From Pseudaminobacter soli (ex Li et al. 2025) (GTDB taxonomy: Bacteria > Pseudomonadota > Alphaproteobacteria > Rhizobiales > Rhizobiaceae): a DNA stretch of 64,000 bases. Every line of letters begins with the position of its first letter. Position 1 is the stretch's first letter. Both the position numbers and the translations under genes were made by a program. The stretch lies in the NCBI RefSeq assembly GCF_003012705.1, contig NZ_PXYL01000002.1, positions 512,967 through 576,966 of the forward strand, in the 5' to 3' direction. Shown piece after piece: positions 9,100 to 22,700 of this stretch. The notes beneath the pieces were generated by a model. That model saw only the letters and a list, made by a program, of their open reading frames with translations. It was not told the origin of the DNA and searched no databases.

Positions 9100-9960
9100 C
9101 TATTTGCCCTCCCGCAACTGCATCGGCGTCAGTCCACAGTGCTTCTTGAGCGTGAACGTAAGATGGCTTTGGCTGGCGAAGCCGCTGAGCAGCGCAACCT
9201 CGGTAACGGTCAGCTTTCCTTCGATCAATAGCTGCCTTGCGAAATCCAAACGCAACCCCATCAGATACTGGTGGGGTTGCTTGCCGAAGGACTTCGCAAA
9301 GGCTTGAATGAAATGGCGCGGAGACAATTCGCAAACGGCGGCCAGATCGGCCACCAGCAGCTTTCTTGTGAAATTCTCGGCCAAAAACTCCCTGATGCGA
9401 CGCATATTGCTGGGCGAAAGCGCGCCGCGAGCATCGATTGTTTCATTCTCCGCCCCGGAATAGTTCCTCAGAAGATGGATGCCGAAGAAGGTAATGATCG
9501 AATCGACGTACAGTTCGTTTGGCGCCGGTCGTTCCGTAAGCTCAGACCTTAAAAGGCTGGCGAGATGCAACGCTTGCGGGTCTATCGCCGTGGCCATCAT
9601 CGGACGCGGCTCGAAGATCTTACCGTCATATTCCCCCTCTGAAAGGGCTGCCATCGCAGACGGCGTGATGACGACCGCAACGCTTTCCTTCTTTGAAGGC
9701 CACACCGTCATGGGCTCACCCCCGGCGGGCACGATCCCCAGCGCGCCCGCTGGCACGTCAAACTCCTGGGCGACGCTGCTACTTACCGACGCCCTCACGT
9801 TCTTTGCGGAGGAAAAGAACACGGTCGCGTAATGGCTCTCGGCAACGAAGGAGAGCGAAGCGCCGGAGCGGATCGAATGTGTCGCCCCGCCACTGACCGT
9901 CACGATCCGGCTGCGATCCTTGTCTGGAATGAAGTCGAGCACTTTGCCGATAGTCTTCAT
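9100..9960 (-). CDS. AraC/XylS family transcriptional regulator
   Basis: 286 aa. The N-terminal ~150 residues form a cupin-like sensing domain related to choline-box/AraC-binding types (AQEFDVPAGALGIVPAGGEP). The C-terminal ~100 residues hold the two helix-turn-helix units: LLVADLAAVCELSPRHFIQA and TVTEVALLSGFASQSHLTFT, followed by the family signature KKHCGLTPMQLREGK. The start is the ATG at 9960. It stands alone, convergent with the DUF899 operon and separated by 134 bp from the ialB-like gene, so its target cannot be read from position. Sensing specificity is unknown. Confidence 0.93.
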   Translation of the reverse strand: MKTIGKVLDFIPDKDRSRIVTVSGGATHSIRSGASLSFVAESHYATVFFSSAKNVRASVSSSVAQEFDVPAGALGIVPAGGEPMTVWPSKKESVAVVITPSAMAALSEGEYDGKIFEPRPMMATAIDPQALHLASLLRSELTERPAPNELYVDSIITFFGIHLLRNYSGAENETIDARGALSPSNMRRIREFLAENFTRKLLVADLAAVCELSPRHFIQAFAKSFGKQPHQYLMGLRLDFARQLLIEGKLTVTEVALLSGFASQSHLTFTLKKHCGLTPMQLREGK

Positions 9961-10094
9961 GGAGTGATGACGCTGCGATGTTCGCCGCTGGCAGCACCCC
10001 CGTGACTATCAGCAATGCACTTTGGTTTCGTTCCGAAGTGACTTTCAAAGCGGCCGCCCCCTTCGGCCTTTTCCGTCACTCATCTAGGTCCCCG

Positions 10095-10640
10095 TTACTT
10101 CCCCGTGCCCAACTCGACCAATCGCTGATAAGCCGGCTTAAAGCCCTTGAGCGAGATGTCCGTCTTCGCCGGCTGGCCGGAGATTGCGGTCATCAACACG
10201 CTTGCCGCCTCGGCGCTCCCGAATTTCTCGATAACCTCTTTCGGCAGTTCGATCTCGGCTACGCAACCGGACGGCAGGCATGTACGGTAGGTGCCTTGCA
10301 GGACGTCCTCGTCACCGATCTGGACGCGAACGCCTTCCGACAGGAGAAGGCCGAACGGCAAGACCAAAGTCGCCTTGGCGGCCTCTTCGGCCTTGCCGAT
10401 GGCAAACATCAGCACGCGCTGGCGCGACTCCTGCTGGATGAGCTCCTGACTCATCTGGCATGTGCGTTGCTGCTGCTCGCCTTCCATCCTGGTCAAGCAC
10501 TGAACCGTCCAGGCTTCATAAGTTTCGGACAGTGATGTCGGGCCCTGCACATCGATTGCGCCTTGGGCCATCGCGTTTGATGTCGCCAGCACGCTGGTCA
10601 ACGCAAACAGCAAATGCCGAACAGATTTAGATTTTCTCAT
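10095..10640 (-). CDS. Invasion-associated locus B (IalB) family secreted protein
   Basis: 181 aa with a clear signal peptide (MRKSKSVRHLLFALTSVLAT, cleavage after the following SNAMA). The mature part has the IalB pattern: YEAWTVQCL near the start, a short cysteine-containing segment CQMSQEL, a central strand block with LPFGLLLSEGVRVQIGDE, then the paired-cysteine region TYRTCLPSGCVAEIELP. Four cysteines probably form two periplasmic disulfides. The start is the ATG at 10640; longer in-frame sequence upstream is antisense-like filler. It lies on the same strand 134 bp after the giant autotransporter and may be cotranscribed. IalB proteins are periplasmic or surface associated; in Bartonella ialB affects erythrocyte entry, elsewhere the role is open. 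Confidence 0.9.
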   Translation of the reverse strand: MRKSKSVRHLLFALTSVLATSNAMAQGAIDVQGPTSLSETYEAWTVQCLTRMEGEQQQRTCQMSQELIQQESRQRVLMFAIGKAEEAAKATLVLPFGLLLSEGVRVQIGDEDVLQGTYRTCLPSGCVAEIELPKEVIEKFGSAEAASVLMTAISGQPAKTDISLKGFKPAYQRLVELGTGK

Positions 10641-10774
10641 AATGTCTTCGCACCCGTCCTTAGGGAGTTGCCGTTGATGGGGCCGCGCGGTTGCGACGTG
10701 ACCCCGGAAGTTGCCAATCAGGCGCGGCACCAATTCGGAGACGCCACGCCGATCCTGTTCGTGCGTGTTGGAGA

Positions 10775-13700
10775 TTACCAGCGCATGCGGAATCCGATCG
10801 TGCCGCCTATTGCGTTGCTGTTGCCGAAGTTCTCCAGGCTCGTGTTCAACTGCGCTTCGCCATAGAGCGAATACTTGTCGTCGGCCCAGTTGAGCGTGCC
10901 GCCGACGCCGATGCCTCCGTGCAGACGGTCGTTCCGGCTTGAGAACGCGGTGTCGGCAACGTCCACCTTCGACGCGCCCGCAAAGCCATAATAGACATTG
11001 GCGATGCCGTAGAGATGCGTGGAGGCCAAGCGTCCTTCCGAGTCCCGCCACTCGACATCATGGTTGACCGCCATGCCGAAGCGGCTGACCAGATTGCGGC
11101 TGGTTCGCAGGGAAACGTCGGCGCCAAAGACATCGGTAAAGTCGTCGAACTGCACTGCGGAATAGGACAACTGAGCCTGCGGCGTCAGCGACCAGTTGCC
11201 GCCAAGCTCGATCCGCTGTCCCGCTTCGATGCTGAGGCTGTAACCCACGCCGCCATTACCATCCACGAGTTTGCGGCCCGCCGTGGCCGAACGGAGATCG
11301 CTGTCGTACCAGGTGACCTGCGCCAGACCGTCCACATAGAAGCCGTTCTCGCCATACCAGGTCAGCGTTGCGCCCAGGCCATAACCAGACGTGTCGATGC
11401 TGCCGACGCCGTAAGGCGACCAGACGCTGGACGAGGCGGTGCCATATTGGACGAACAAGCCGCCGACGAAGCGCCCTGCCTCGCTCTGCAGAAGGAGGCC
11501 GTCGATACCCGTCTGGAACTTCCAGGTGTTGACGTCATAGTTTGCATTGCTTGTCGAGACATTCGGCTCGAACTTGGCATGCGCGGCCTCGATGCGTGCC
11601 CAGATGCCGTTGTTGTTCGTGACCCTGTCTCCCTTCGCATTTGCCTGCGCGCCGTCCTGCCGCGTTCCCCAGACCCGGTTGCCGATGCGCTGCTGCAACG
11701 TGCCGGGCTTGTTGAGCTCCTGCAGCGAGCCCGCATAGCTTTCATAAAGCGGCACGCCCGGCTGATAGAGTGGGGTGCCGGGATCGGTTCCGTCGAGCAA
11801 GGCCGAACGCAGATACCAGTCCCCGTCGTTCGGGGTGGTCACGCCGCCCTGGTAGAGACGATAGCCATAAGCGCCGGCGACCACGGCCTGTTGGCCTTCG
11901 AACACATAGTCGCCATCGAGCATGAAGATGCCGCTGGAGGTACCGGCGACGTCGATGATCTTGATACCCTCGATCGTCTGCGCGCCGAGCCCGCCCCGGT
12001 TGCTCACGCTGACCTGCGTCGTGCCCGAGGTCGAGCCTTTGACCACCAGACGACTGGTCGCCGAAGTGTCATCTCCGAGCACCGTCGCAATCTCGAGGCG
12101 ACCGCCATTGCCGGCATAATCGCCATCTACGGTGAGCGTGCCGATACCACCGAGCCCGGCCGCAATCGTGCCGCTATTGGTGGTCGCGCCGACATGGCCA
12201 ATGCCTTCCAGCCGCCCACCACTGGCAACCGAAACGCTGCCGCCAAGCACGCCATTCACGACCAGCGTACCAGCACCGACGCTCGCTGAGCCGCTGTAGG
12301 CGCTGCTGTCGGCCGTGAGCACGAGGGTGCCGTTACCAGCCTTATTGAAGGCACCGGCACCGGAAAGCGCTCCGTTGAGGGTCAGGTTGGTGTCAGCATC
12401 GGTGAGCAATGTGCCGGCACCAGTGAACGTGACCGAGCGATCGCTCGTCATATCCGCCGTCGTGCGTAGCGCGCCGCCATCGAAGGAGAGGCCACCCGCC
12501 TGGTCACCCAACGCGGTATCCGCCGCTACCTGCAGCGCGCCGCCCTGGATCAGGGTGCCGCCTGTGTAGGTGTTCACGCCGGTGAGGATCAGCGTACCGA
12601 GATCGGACTTCACCAGTTCGGCGGAGCCGGAGAGGACCGACGCGATCGTGGCGGTCATCGCCGTTCCCGCGGATGTGCCGTCGCCTACACGGATACTCGC
12701 CTGCGAACCATCAAGCACCAGTTCGCCGCCTTCGATCCGATAGCCATCGACCGCAAACTGCATGCCGGAGGCAGTCACCTGGCCGAGGCTGTTGTCGATC
12801 GTGACGGTGCCGGCAGCCGCGGTGAAGATCGCAAACGAGCCGTTTGCATAAGCCGCGTTGATATCGCCGCCGGCATCCGTCCAGTTGTCGTTGCCGAGGC
12901 TGTTCTGCCAAGTGCCATCACCGCCGGCGATCTTGTGATCGAACTTGGGCCCGGCATCGCCATCCCAGTAGTTGAGGGTCAGCCCGAAGCCGTTCACAAG
13001 GTTGATTTGCCCGCCAACTGAGGTCTGGAGGAACACATCGCTGTCATCCGGCATTGCGCCCAGCGAAAGGCCGTTATTGGTGAGCGTACCGCCATAGTTG
13101 ATCACGCGGTAAATGCCCGCGCCGAACACGCCACCGGGCGTAACCGATACGTTGAGCGTGCCGCCGAGGGTGAGATCGCCGCCTACATTGATAAGGTCGT
13201 TGAAGGCACCGCCTGCAACATTGGCCTCGCCGAATTGCATATTCAGCGACGACCCGCTTGCGAGCGACAGGTCGCCCTTGATCGCGAGAGTGCCGGCCGA
13301 AGTTGCAGTGCTTCCCGGGGCAAGTGCTGCGCCATCGGCGATCGAGACATCGCCGCCGATGATGCCGGCACCGCCCAGCGTGGCGCCCGTCGTGACCGTC
13401 GTTGTGCCGGTTGCCTCCGACTGGTCACCGTTCACTAGAAGGGTACCGCCGCTGACAGTTGTAACACCCTTGTAGCTATTGGCGCCGGCCAGAATAGTCG
13501 TGCCCGTGCCGGCCTGCGTGAACGCGCCGCTGCCCGAAATGACGCCATCGAGATTCAGGGAATTCGAACGGTCTACAACAAGCAGACCCTCGTTGGCGAC
13601 ATTGCCGCTGAGGCCACCGGTTGTGCCACCATTGCCGAGTTGCAGCGTACCCTGGGCAATCGTGGTGCCGCCGGTGTGAACCGCATTGCCCAGCAGGAGC

Positions 13701-16700
13701 AACGATCCCGCGCCATCCTTGACGAGCGCGCCCGCGCCTGCAACCGCGCCGTCCAGCGTAAGCGTGGTGCCGGCGTCGGTGCGGAGCGTTCCCGTACCCG
13801 TCAGCGTCACGTTACGGCTGGAAGTGATATCCGCCGTGGTGTGGAGCGCGCCGCCGTTGAAGGACAGCCCGCCGGATGCCGCGCCGAGATTGGCGTCTGC
13901 CGCGACCTGCAGCGTGCCGCCATTGATCGCCGTACCGCCGGTATAGCTGTTGGTTCCGGTGAGGATCAGCGTGCCCATGTCGGATTTGACGAGTTGGGTG
14001 TTGCCGGTGAGATCGGATGCGATCGTAGCGGTTATCCCAGCACCGCCCGTGGTGCCGTCACCGACGCGGATCACCGATGAGGCCCCGCCAGCCAGGTTGA
14101 TCGGGGCTCCTTTGATGAGGTAGCCGTCAGTCAGGAACTGCATGCCTCCCGCACTGACTGTGCCTAGGCTGTCATCGACCGTCACCGTTCCGGTGGCGCC
14201 CATGAACACGGCGAAGGCCGCGTCCTCGAACGGCGCGTTGGCGGCGCCGTCCTCGGTCCAGTTGTCGTTGCCGGCGCCACCGGCGTTGGCCTGCCAGTTG
14301 CCGTCGCCGCCTTCTATCTTGCCGTTGTTCTTGTTGGCGGGATCTGCACCGTCCCAGTAACGCAGCGCCATCCCGGCAGTGTTGACCAGATTGACCTGAT
14401 GGTTGATCGATGTCTGGACATAGAAGTTCGATGACGGGATCGTGCCGATCGTCAGCCCGTTGTTCGTCAGCGTGCCGGCATAGTTGATGATGCGGTAGAT
14501 GCCCGGATCGAAGGTCCCGCCGCCCGAGGTCTGCACATTGAGCGTGCCGCCCAGAACCAAGTCACCGCCGACATTGATAAGGTCGTTGAGCGGACCGCCG
14601 GCGACATTGGCCTGACCGAAGCTGTAGTTGAGCGTCGAGCCGCCGTTAAGCGTGAGGTCGCCGTTGATGGTCAGCGTTCCCGGTGCCGTTCCCAGATCAC
14701 CTGGGTTGATCGCGCCGCCATTGGCAACAACGACGCTGCCGCCGATCGTGCCCTTGCCTCCGAGCGTGCCGCCCGAATTGACGGTGGTGAGCCCCGTCGC
14801 TCCCGACTGGTTGCCGTTGATGTAGAGGCTACCGGCATTGATAGTGGTCGTGCCCGTATAGGTGTTGGCGCCGGTCAGCACCGTCTCGCCAGGGCCGTTG
14901 TGATTGATGGAGCCTGCGCCAGAGATTGCAGCCGTGAATTTGTAATTGCTGCTGTCATGGTTGAAATTGACTCGCTGGTTGGCCGCGCCAAACGTGACCG
15001 AAGCCGCGTCCAGGATGCCCGCATGTGCGGCGGGATTGCCTTCGGCACCGCCGATATTGAGGGCGGCATTGCCGGAACCCATCGCAAGCGTCCCACTGCC
15101 GGCCTTGACCACACCGCCATCGGCGATGGTGATCGTACCTGTGCCGGAGGCATTTGAAATGACAAGCGCACCGCTCGTCTCGAAGCGGGAGCCGGCGCCC
15201 GTAACGAGCAGATCGGCCGAAGCAGAGTTACTGCCATAGGCGATGTCTGCCGTTCCAGCAGTCACGAGACCGCCATTGGAAACGGTCATCGTGCCCCTGC
15301 GGAATTGAAGGGAGTTGACGAAGTCCCACTGCGAGCCTGCTCCCGAGACCGTAACAAGAGCTGCGTATGCCGGCAACGGCGCCACGCCCCCGACAGTGGT
15401 CGTCGCACCCGACGAAATCATCTTGCCGCCGTCGAGAATATTAATTGTGGCCAAGCCGGCGGAGCCAAAGGTACTTGCTCCGCTGGTGGTGATCTGCGAG
15501 CCGGAGCCGACAACGTTGAGCGTACCGCTGCTCCCGGCTGCGTTCGCCATAGTCAAGCCGGCAAAAGACGCGGAACCTCCGTTGCGCACCGTCAAGGTGC
15601 CTGCACTGGTGCTGCCAATAAGGGAAGTGCCTGCCCCCGTGACGAGGTGCGAACCCGTCCCGTCGACGATCATTTCGCCCCCGGCGTTGACCGTGAGGCT
15701 GGCCGTCCCGTTGATCTGACCGCCCGACTGCAACACGAGCTTGCCCGTATTTACCGCAGTCGTACCCGCATAGGTGCTGTTCCCAGTCATCGTCAGCGTG
15801 CCGGCGCCATTCTGGGTCAGCGTACCGGTGCCGGAAACGGAACCGGCAAAAAGGAGGGCATTCGAGCGGTTGAAGATGAGCGCGCCGTTATCGACAATGT
15901 TGCCGATGATGCTACCGCTAGTGCCACCATTGCCGACCTGCAGCGTGCCGGCTGCGATCGTCGTGCCGCCCGTGTGCGTGGCGTCACCGGTGAGCACCAA
16001 TATGCCCGTGCCGCTCTTGGTGAGCGCGCCGCCGCCGCCGACTGGGCCAGAAAGCGTCAGGGTCGTGCCCGCATCGGTAAGCAGGGTTCCCGCGCCCGCC
16101 AGCTTCACGGCCCTGCCTGTCGTGATGTTCGCCGTAGTGTTGAGAGTGCCGCCGTCGAAGCTCAGGCCGCCCGCCGCGGCGCCAAGATTGCCGTCGCTGG
16201 CGATCCTCACGGTGCCGCCATTGATCGCGGTGCCGCCCATGTAGGTATTGGTTCCGCTCAGTACCAGGGTGCCGGCATCGGTCTTGACCAGCTTTGAATT
16301 GCCGGTCAGCACCGAGTCGATTGTGGCCGTCATGCCCGCGCCGGCCACAGTGCCATCGCCGACCCGAATGATCGACTCCAGTCCGACCAGGGCCAGCGAA
16401 TCGCCGTTGATAAGATAGCCGCCAGTGGCGAATTGCATGCCCGAAGCCCCGACCGCGCCGAGGCTGTTGTCCACCGTCACGATGCCAGCTGCGCCCGAGA
16501 AGATCGCAAAGCCATCGTCGGCGTAGCCGGCATTGATGGTGCCGTCCGAATTCGTCCAGTTGTTGTTGCCGGCATGGGCCTGCCAGAAGCCATCGCCGCC
16601 GTCTATCTTGCCGTTGTTCTTGTTGGTGGCATCGGCACCGTCCCAAAAGTTGAGCGCCAGCCCCGCGGAATTGACAAGATTGACCTGGCCGCCGACCGAG

Positions 16701-19700
16701 GTCTGGACAGTGACATTGCTGCCCGTCGGCATTGTGCCAAGCGAAAGCCCGTTATCGGTGAGCGTGCCGTCATAGTTGAATACGCGGTAGATGCCTGCAC
16801 CGAAAACGCCGCCCGAAGGTACCGAGACGTTGATCGTTCCGTCGAGGACGAGATTGCCCCCGACATTGACAAGATCATTCAGCGCGCCGCCCGCCATGTC
16901 GGCCTGGCCGAATTGGAAGTTTAGCTGCGTGCCGGACGATAGGTTCAAATTGCCGTTGATCGTCAACGTGCCGGTGCTGTTGCTGCCTGGTGCCAGCGTC
17001 GAGCCATTGGCCATGACGACATCGCCGCCGATTACACCCGTGCCGCCCAAGGTCGCGCCGGAGGCAACGCTTGTGAGTCCTGTGGCCGCCGACTGGTCGC
17101 CATTCACAAAGAGTGTACCAGCATTGACGTTCGTCGCGCCGGTATAGCTGTTGTTGCCGGTCAGCGTCAGCGTGCCGCCGCCAATCTGGTTGACTGCACC
17201 GGTACCCGAGATGAGCCCCCCGAAGCTCACATTGTCAGACCGGTTGAATGCCAGCGCTGCATTGTTGACGACATCCCCGACAATGCTGCCTGTCGTGCCG
17301 CCATTGCCGATCTGCAACGTACCATTCGTGATCGTGGTCCCACCGGTATAGGTGTTGGTCCCCGTGAGGATGGTCGTGCCGGTTCCAATCTGCGAGAGTT
17401 TGCCGCTGCCCGAAACGACGTTGCCGAATGTGTAGCTGTCGGAACGATTGAAGGCCAGGATGCCGTCATCGACGATATTGCCAATGACGCTGCCGCTGGC
17501 GCCGCCATTGCCAAGCTGCAGCGTGCCGTTGGTGATGGTCGTGCCGCCGGTGTAAGTGTGATTGGCCGTCAGGACGGTCGTGCCGGACCCAGCCTGTTCG
17601 ACCTTGCCGGTCCCAGAAATCACGCCGTTGTAGGTGTAGACGTCGGAACGATCGAAGGCGAGCGTGCCACCGTTGATCACGTTGCTGACGATCGAGCCCG
17701 TGGTTCCGCCATTGCCGATCTTCAGCTTGCCGGCGTTAATGACGGTATAGCCGGTATAAGTATTGTTGCCCGTCAGCGCCCAGGTGCCGCTGTCGTTCTT
17801 GGCAAGAGTGGTCACGCCGGTTCCGGCATTGCCAATCGAGCCGGCAAGTGTGTTGTTGCCGGCATTGGTGCCGCCCAGCGCGATGGTGCGATCCTGGTTG
17901 GCGCCGGCCAAGGTCACCGGCCCGGTGTCGGTGAAGACGATCGCGCCCGTGCCGGAGGATTCGATAAAGGTTACGCCCGCAGAAAGCGTGAACAACCGGT
18001 TGGTTGTGTCGCCCGAACCGGTATAGCGCAGCGTCGAGCCGTTGCCGATCACCAGATTGGACGCGGCTGCCGAAGAAGCGCCAAGGCTGCTGGCGAGCCC
18101 GCCGTCCGCTAGCTTATCCACACCGAGCACGCCGCCGTTGATCGTCGTGACGCCGGTGTACGTGCTGGCCGGATTGGTAAGAATCCAGGTGCCGGTGCCG
18201 GTCTTGGTGAGCGAGGTCACACCGGTGCCGTTGTTGGTGATCTGCGCGGCCAGCTTGTTGTCGGCGGTGTTCGTGCCCGTCAGCGTGAGCGTCTGGGCGG
18301 TGTTGGCCGAGGCGAAGGTAATCGCTGCGTTGCTGGTGAAGTTGATCGCACCGGTGCCCGAGGCATCGAGCGCATTGCCACCGCTGGCGCCGAGCGTGAA
18401 ACGGCGATCGGTACTGCCACCGGTGCCGACATAGCTCAAAGCACCGCCGTTGATCACCAGATTGCTTGCCGCCGCGCTCGAAGCGCCGATCGAACTGGCC
18501 TGACCGCCATCGGCAAGGCAAGTCACCTCGAGTGTGCCGCCATTAATCGTCGTGGAGCCGCTGTAGTCCGTGTCACATCCGCTGAGCCGCTGGATTTGGG
18601 TCCCGCCCTTGATGAGATTGCCGGTTCCCGTGATCTTGCCGGCAAAGGTTACCCCGGCCGTACTGTTGCCATTCGTAAGCGTGAGGTTGGCGCCGTTAAG
18701 ATTGACGACACCGCCGGTCGCGCCGCCACCCTGCAGATAGGCAACGCTGGTATTGTAGCCTGCGAGGTCGAGCGTCACTCCAGCCGTGTTGTTCAGGACC
18801 ATCGCCGCGGCGGCGCCAAACGCCTGTGAGGAACCTGCCCGCAACGTGCCGCCGGTGATCGTGGTCGCGCCCGTGTAAGTGTTCGAGCCCGACAATATCA
18901 GCGTACCGGCGCCGTCCTTGCGCAAGGCGCCGGCGCCGACAACCTGACCGCTGAATGTCAGCGTCGTCGCGGCATTCGATACGCTGATAGCGCCGGTGTT
19001 CGCCTGAAGCGTGAAGCCACGATCCGTGGCGGTGGTGCCACCCGTATAGGTCAGTGTGCCGCTATTGAAGACCAGATTGGCCGAAGCGTTGGTTGCAGCG
19101 CCGATGCCGCTCGCGACGCCGCCATTGGCTAGGCAGTCGACGCTGAGCGAGCCTCCCGAAATCGTCGTGGCGCCGGTATAGTTATTGTTGCAGCCGCTCA
19201 ACACCTGCGTGTAGCCACCGCTGCGGGTATAGCCTCCGGTACCGGTGATCCTGCCGGTGAACGTGCCATTGCCGCCAGACGTGGTGAAGGTATTGGAGCC
19301 GAGATCGACGGTGCCACCGCCGATGAGCGAGGCAGCAGTGATATTGAAGCCGCCAAGTTCGAGCGTACCGCCACTATTGACGGTCATATAGCGGTTTCCG
19401 GGACCGAAGGCCTGCGTCGAGCCCGCGCGCAGCGTACCGGCATCAACGACCGTGTCGCCCGCATAGGTGTTGGCGCCAGACAGCACCAGCGTGCCTGCTC
19501 CCTCCTTGGTCAGGCCGCCTGCGCCCAGCGCAGTGCCGCTGATGGTCAATGTCGTGCCGGCCTGGGCAACATCTATGCGACCGCCGCCAGTCCCAAGCGT
19601 GAAGCCGCGATCGATCGCCACGTTGCCGCCCGTATATTGCAGACGGCCACCGGCACTCAGCACGAGATTGGCGGCATCGCTGCCCGCCGCGCCGATGCCG

Positions 19701-22700
19701 CTGGCGCCCCCTCCATTAGCGAGGGTATTCACCGAAAGAGTGCTGGCATAGCCGCTGCCACTTCCGGTAACCGTCGTGACGCCGACGTAGTTATTGGCCG
19801 AATTCGAGAGAACCAGCGTGCCCCAACCGGTTTTGGTCAGGCCGGCATCGTCCGGGCTTGTCACCAATCCGGAAAACTCGACCGTCCTCCAGGTGTTGAC
19901 CTCGATCGTTGGGTCACCTGCACCGCCATTGACCAGGGTGAAGCCGCGATCAGTTTTGGCGTCGGCGCCGCCAGTATAGGCAAGAGTGCCGCTTTCGAGG
20001 ACAAGATTGGACGCGTCCGTTGAAGCCGCGCCGATGCTGCTCGCGAACCCGGCGTTGGCGAGGCTGGTAATTTGCAGCCTGCCGCCGCTCAGGGTCGTAG
20101 CGCCGGTATAGGTGTTGGCGCCACTTAGCGTGACGGTGCCACTACCGGCCTTCGTGAACCCGGTTGCGCCGCCATTGTCGACGATTGTCGAGGCGATTGT
20201 GAAATTGCCGCCGCCATTCTGCTGCAGGCCAAGGATGCCTCCGCCGGCACTGCCGGTGATTGATCCGCCGGTGATCGTCTGGTTGTTGTTGCCGACAGTC
20301 GCGGCGACAATGATGGTGCCATCGATGCCGAGCTTCTGGCCTGAACCGATTGTGAACGTCGATGCCGCTGCCTGCGTGTAGCGCAGGCCGCCAAGCTGAA
20401 CGCTACCGTTCACCGTGTTGTAGAAGCTTCCAGCATGACCGTCATCGTCGGTGATGAACTGGCCGTTTGCCCAGAGGCTGGCGTTATCCTGCCCCGTATA
20501 ATCGGAAGCCGCGAAAGCGGTGATTTTGCCGCTGACGACCTTGGCATAGTCGCTGCCATTGACCGTAGCCCAGCCGCCGAGCACCGTGCTGGTTGTGGTG
20601 ATGCTGCCGCTGGTAGGCAGCGTGAAATCGATGAGGCCGCCCGTGCGGTTGATCGCACCGAGATTGAGGGTCAGGCTGCCGCCCGTGCCAGAAGTGGCGC
20701 CGATCCTGTTGTTGCCTGCAGCAACGTTCACGCCACTGAAGGTCTGAGTGTTCGCCTTGCCTGCGGCTCCCGTGACGGTCAACACGCCGCCGACCATGTT
20801 CAGTGTCGATGCGCTTGACAGAATGTCGCTTGTCGGTGCGCCGGAAGCGGAAAAGTCGAGCACGACCGCGCCGCCGTTGATGGTGGTGGAGCCTGTATAG
20901 GTGTTGGCGCCGCTGAGCGTCAGCGTGCCCGTGCCACGCTTCAGAAGGTCGCCACTGCCGGTGATGCTGCCGCCATAGCTGGAGTTCGTCGAACCGTTCA
21001 CGGTAATGGTCGCGTCATTCAGCGCGACGCTGCCACCGGTTCCGGAGAGGGAGGTAAAGGTCGTGTCGAAGCCATTGAGGTCGAGCTTGCCGCCATTGAC
21101 GATCGCGCCGTTGGGGGTGCTGAAGGCTTGTGCATTGCCCGCTACAAGCGTGCCGCTGTCCACCCTCACGGTGCCCGTATAGGTGTTGGCACCGGTCAGC
21201 AGCCAGGTGCCGGAGCCGTTGGAAACGAGGCCGCCGTTGCCGGAAATGACGCCCGACACGGTGTTGGTGCCCGTGAAGCTTCCTCCCAGCGTCAGCGTGT
21301 TGGTGCCGGTGGCCGCGAGCCCAACCCCGCCGCTCAGTGCCAGTGATCCCGTGCCGTCATTGGCAAGAACCGCACTGCCTTGGAGTGCGAAATCGCGGTT
21401 GCTGCTGTCGCCCGTACCGGTATAGGCCAGCGTTCCATTGCTGATGGAGACATTGCCGTTGGCACCCGTGCCCAATGCACTGGCGGTGCCGACATCCTTC
21501 AGAGTGTTCGCCCGAACCGTAACGTTCTGGATCGCAGCCACCCCGCCAAAGGTGTTGGACCCGGTTACCGTTACACTGCGGTTCGTACCACCGCCGCTAA
21601 AGACGACGCCGACCCCATTGACGTTGCTGCTGATGGTGCCAAGCAGTTCAAGATCGGCCGTAGCTGCGGTAAAGACGACGTTTCGGACCGAAATACTGGA
21701 ATTCGTATGTGCGCTGGCGATGTCGCCGGTGAGCGTGAGGATGCCGGTGCCCTGGTTGGTAATGCCGGATGTCCCGTATTGCCACGACCCCAGTCGCCAG
21801 TTGCGATTTGAACTGTCGCCGGTGCCGGTATAGACGGCGTATGCCGAAGTGGAACTGCCCACTCCAAGGGAGATTGTACCGCTGGCTGCGTCCGTCGGTG
21901 CGCCGAGCGCGCTCGCGGTTCCCACGTCGCCAATCGATGTGAAGGTAAGTGTGCCACCGTTAACGACAGCGGTCGCGCCGGTATAGTTGTTGACGTTGTT
22001 ATTGAGCGTGACGTTGCCATTGACGTTCAGTCCGCCGGCGCCGGTGAAGCGCGCAGAGCCCACGCCAGCGCCGGCGATCGTAGCCTGCCCGCCCGACAGG
22101 GTAACCACGCGGCTGCTGCTCAGCGCCCCGGAGCTGTTCAGTCCCGCTCCGGCGGCCAGCGTCACGCCATTGCTCGCGGCGCCGAGCGCCGCATCGCCGT
22201 TTACAACCAAAGTTCCGGCGGTGACGTTGATGCCACCGCTGAACGTGTTGACACCATTAAGCCTGAGGACCCCCGCCAGGGACTTGGTGAGGCCGGCCGT
22301 ACCGCCGATGACGGAATCGATTGTAACTCCGGTGTTGGTCCCGATTGTCGAAATGGTCGGGTTCGCGCCCGCCAAGGTCAGCGTTCCGCCCGTCAGGATA
22401 TAGCCCGGCGTCTCGAAGGTGAGGCTGTTGACGGTAATCGGTGATGTCAAAGTCACCGTCCCGGCGGTCGTGCCTCCGAAGATCGCATTATCGAACGCGC
22501 TGTTGTTCCAAGCCGAATAGGGGCCACTGACGCCGTCGCCGTTCGGGCTCCAGAAAGCCGAAGTCAGGTTCCAGGTTCCAGAGCCGCCGCGCCCGACCGC
22601 CGTTCCGTTGGGATCCCAGTACCGATCCGCCGCCGCAGCGGCGCCGATCGCCAGGACTGACGCGAGTGAAAGAGGCAGGGCGCGGGATGACATCCAGCCG

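Noticed and set aside
11015..12289. Plus-strand frame of 424 codons inside the autotransporter gene
   Set aside because: Covers the barrel-coding region, which matches the autotransporter family; no ribosome site or recognisable domain on the plus strand.
12290..17120. Regularly spaced repeats that could suggest a CRISPR array
   Set aside because: The repeats are in frame, vary like protein repeats and lie inside a single open autotransporter gene.
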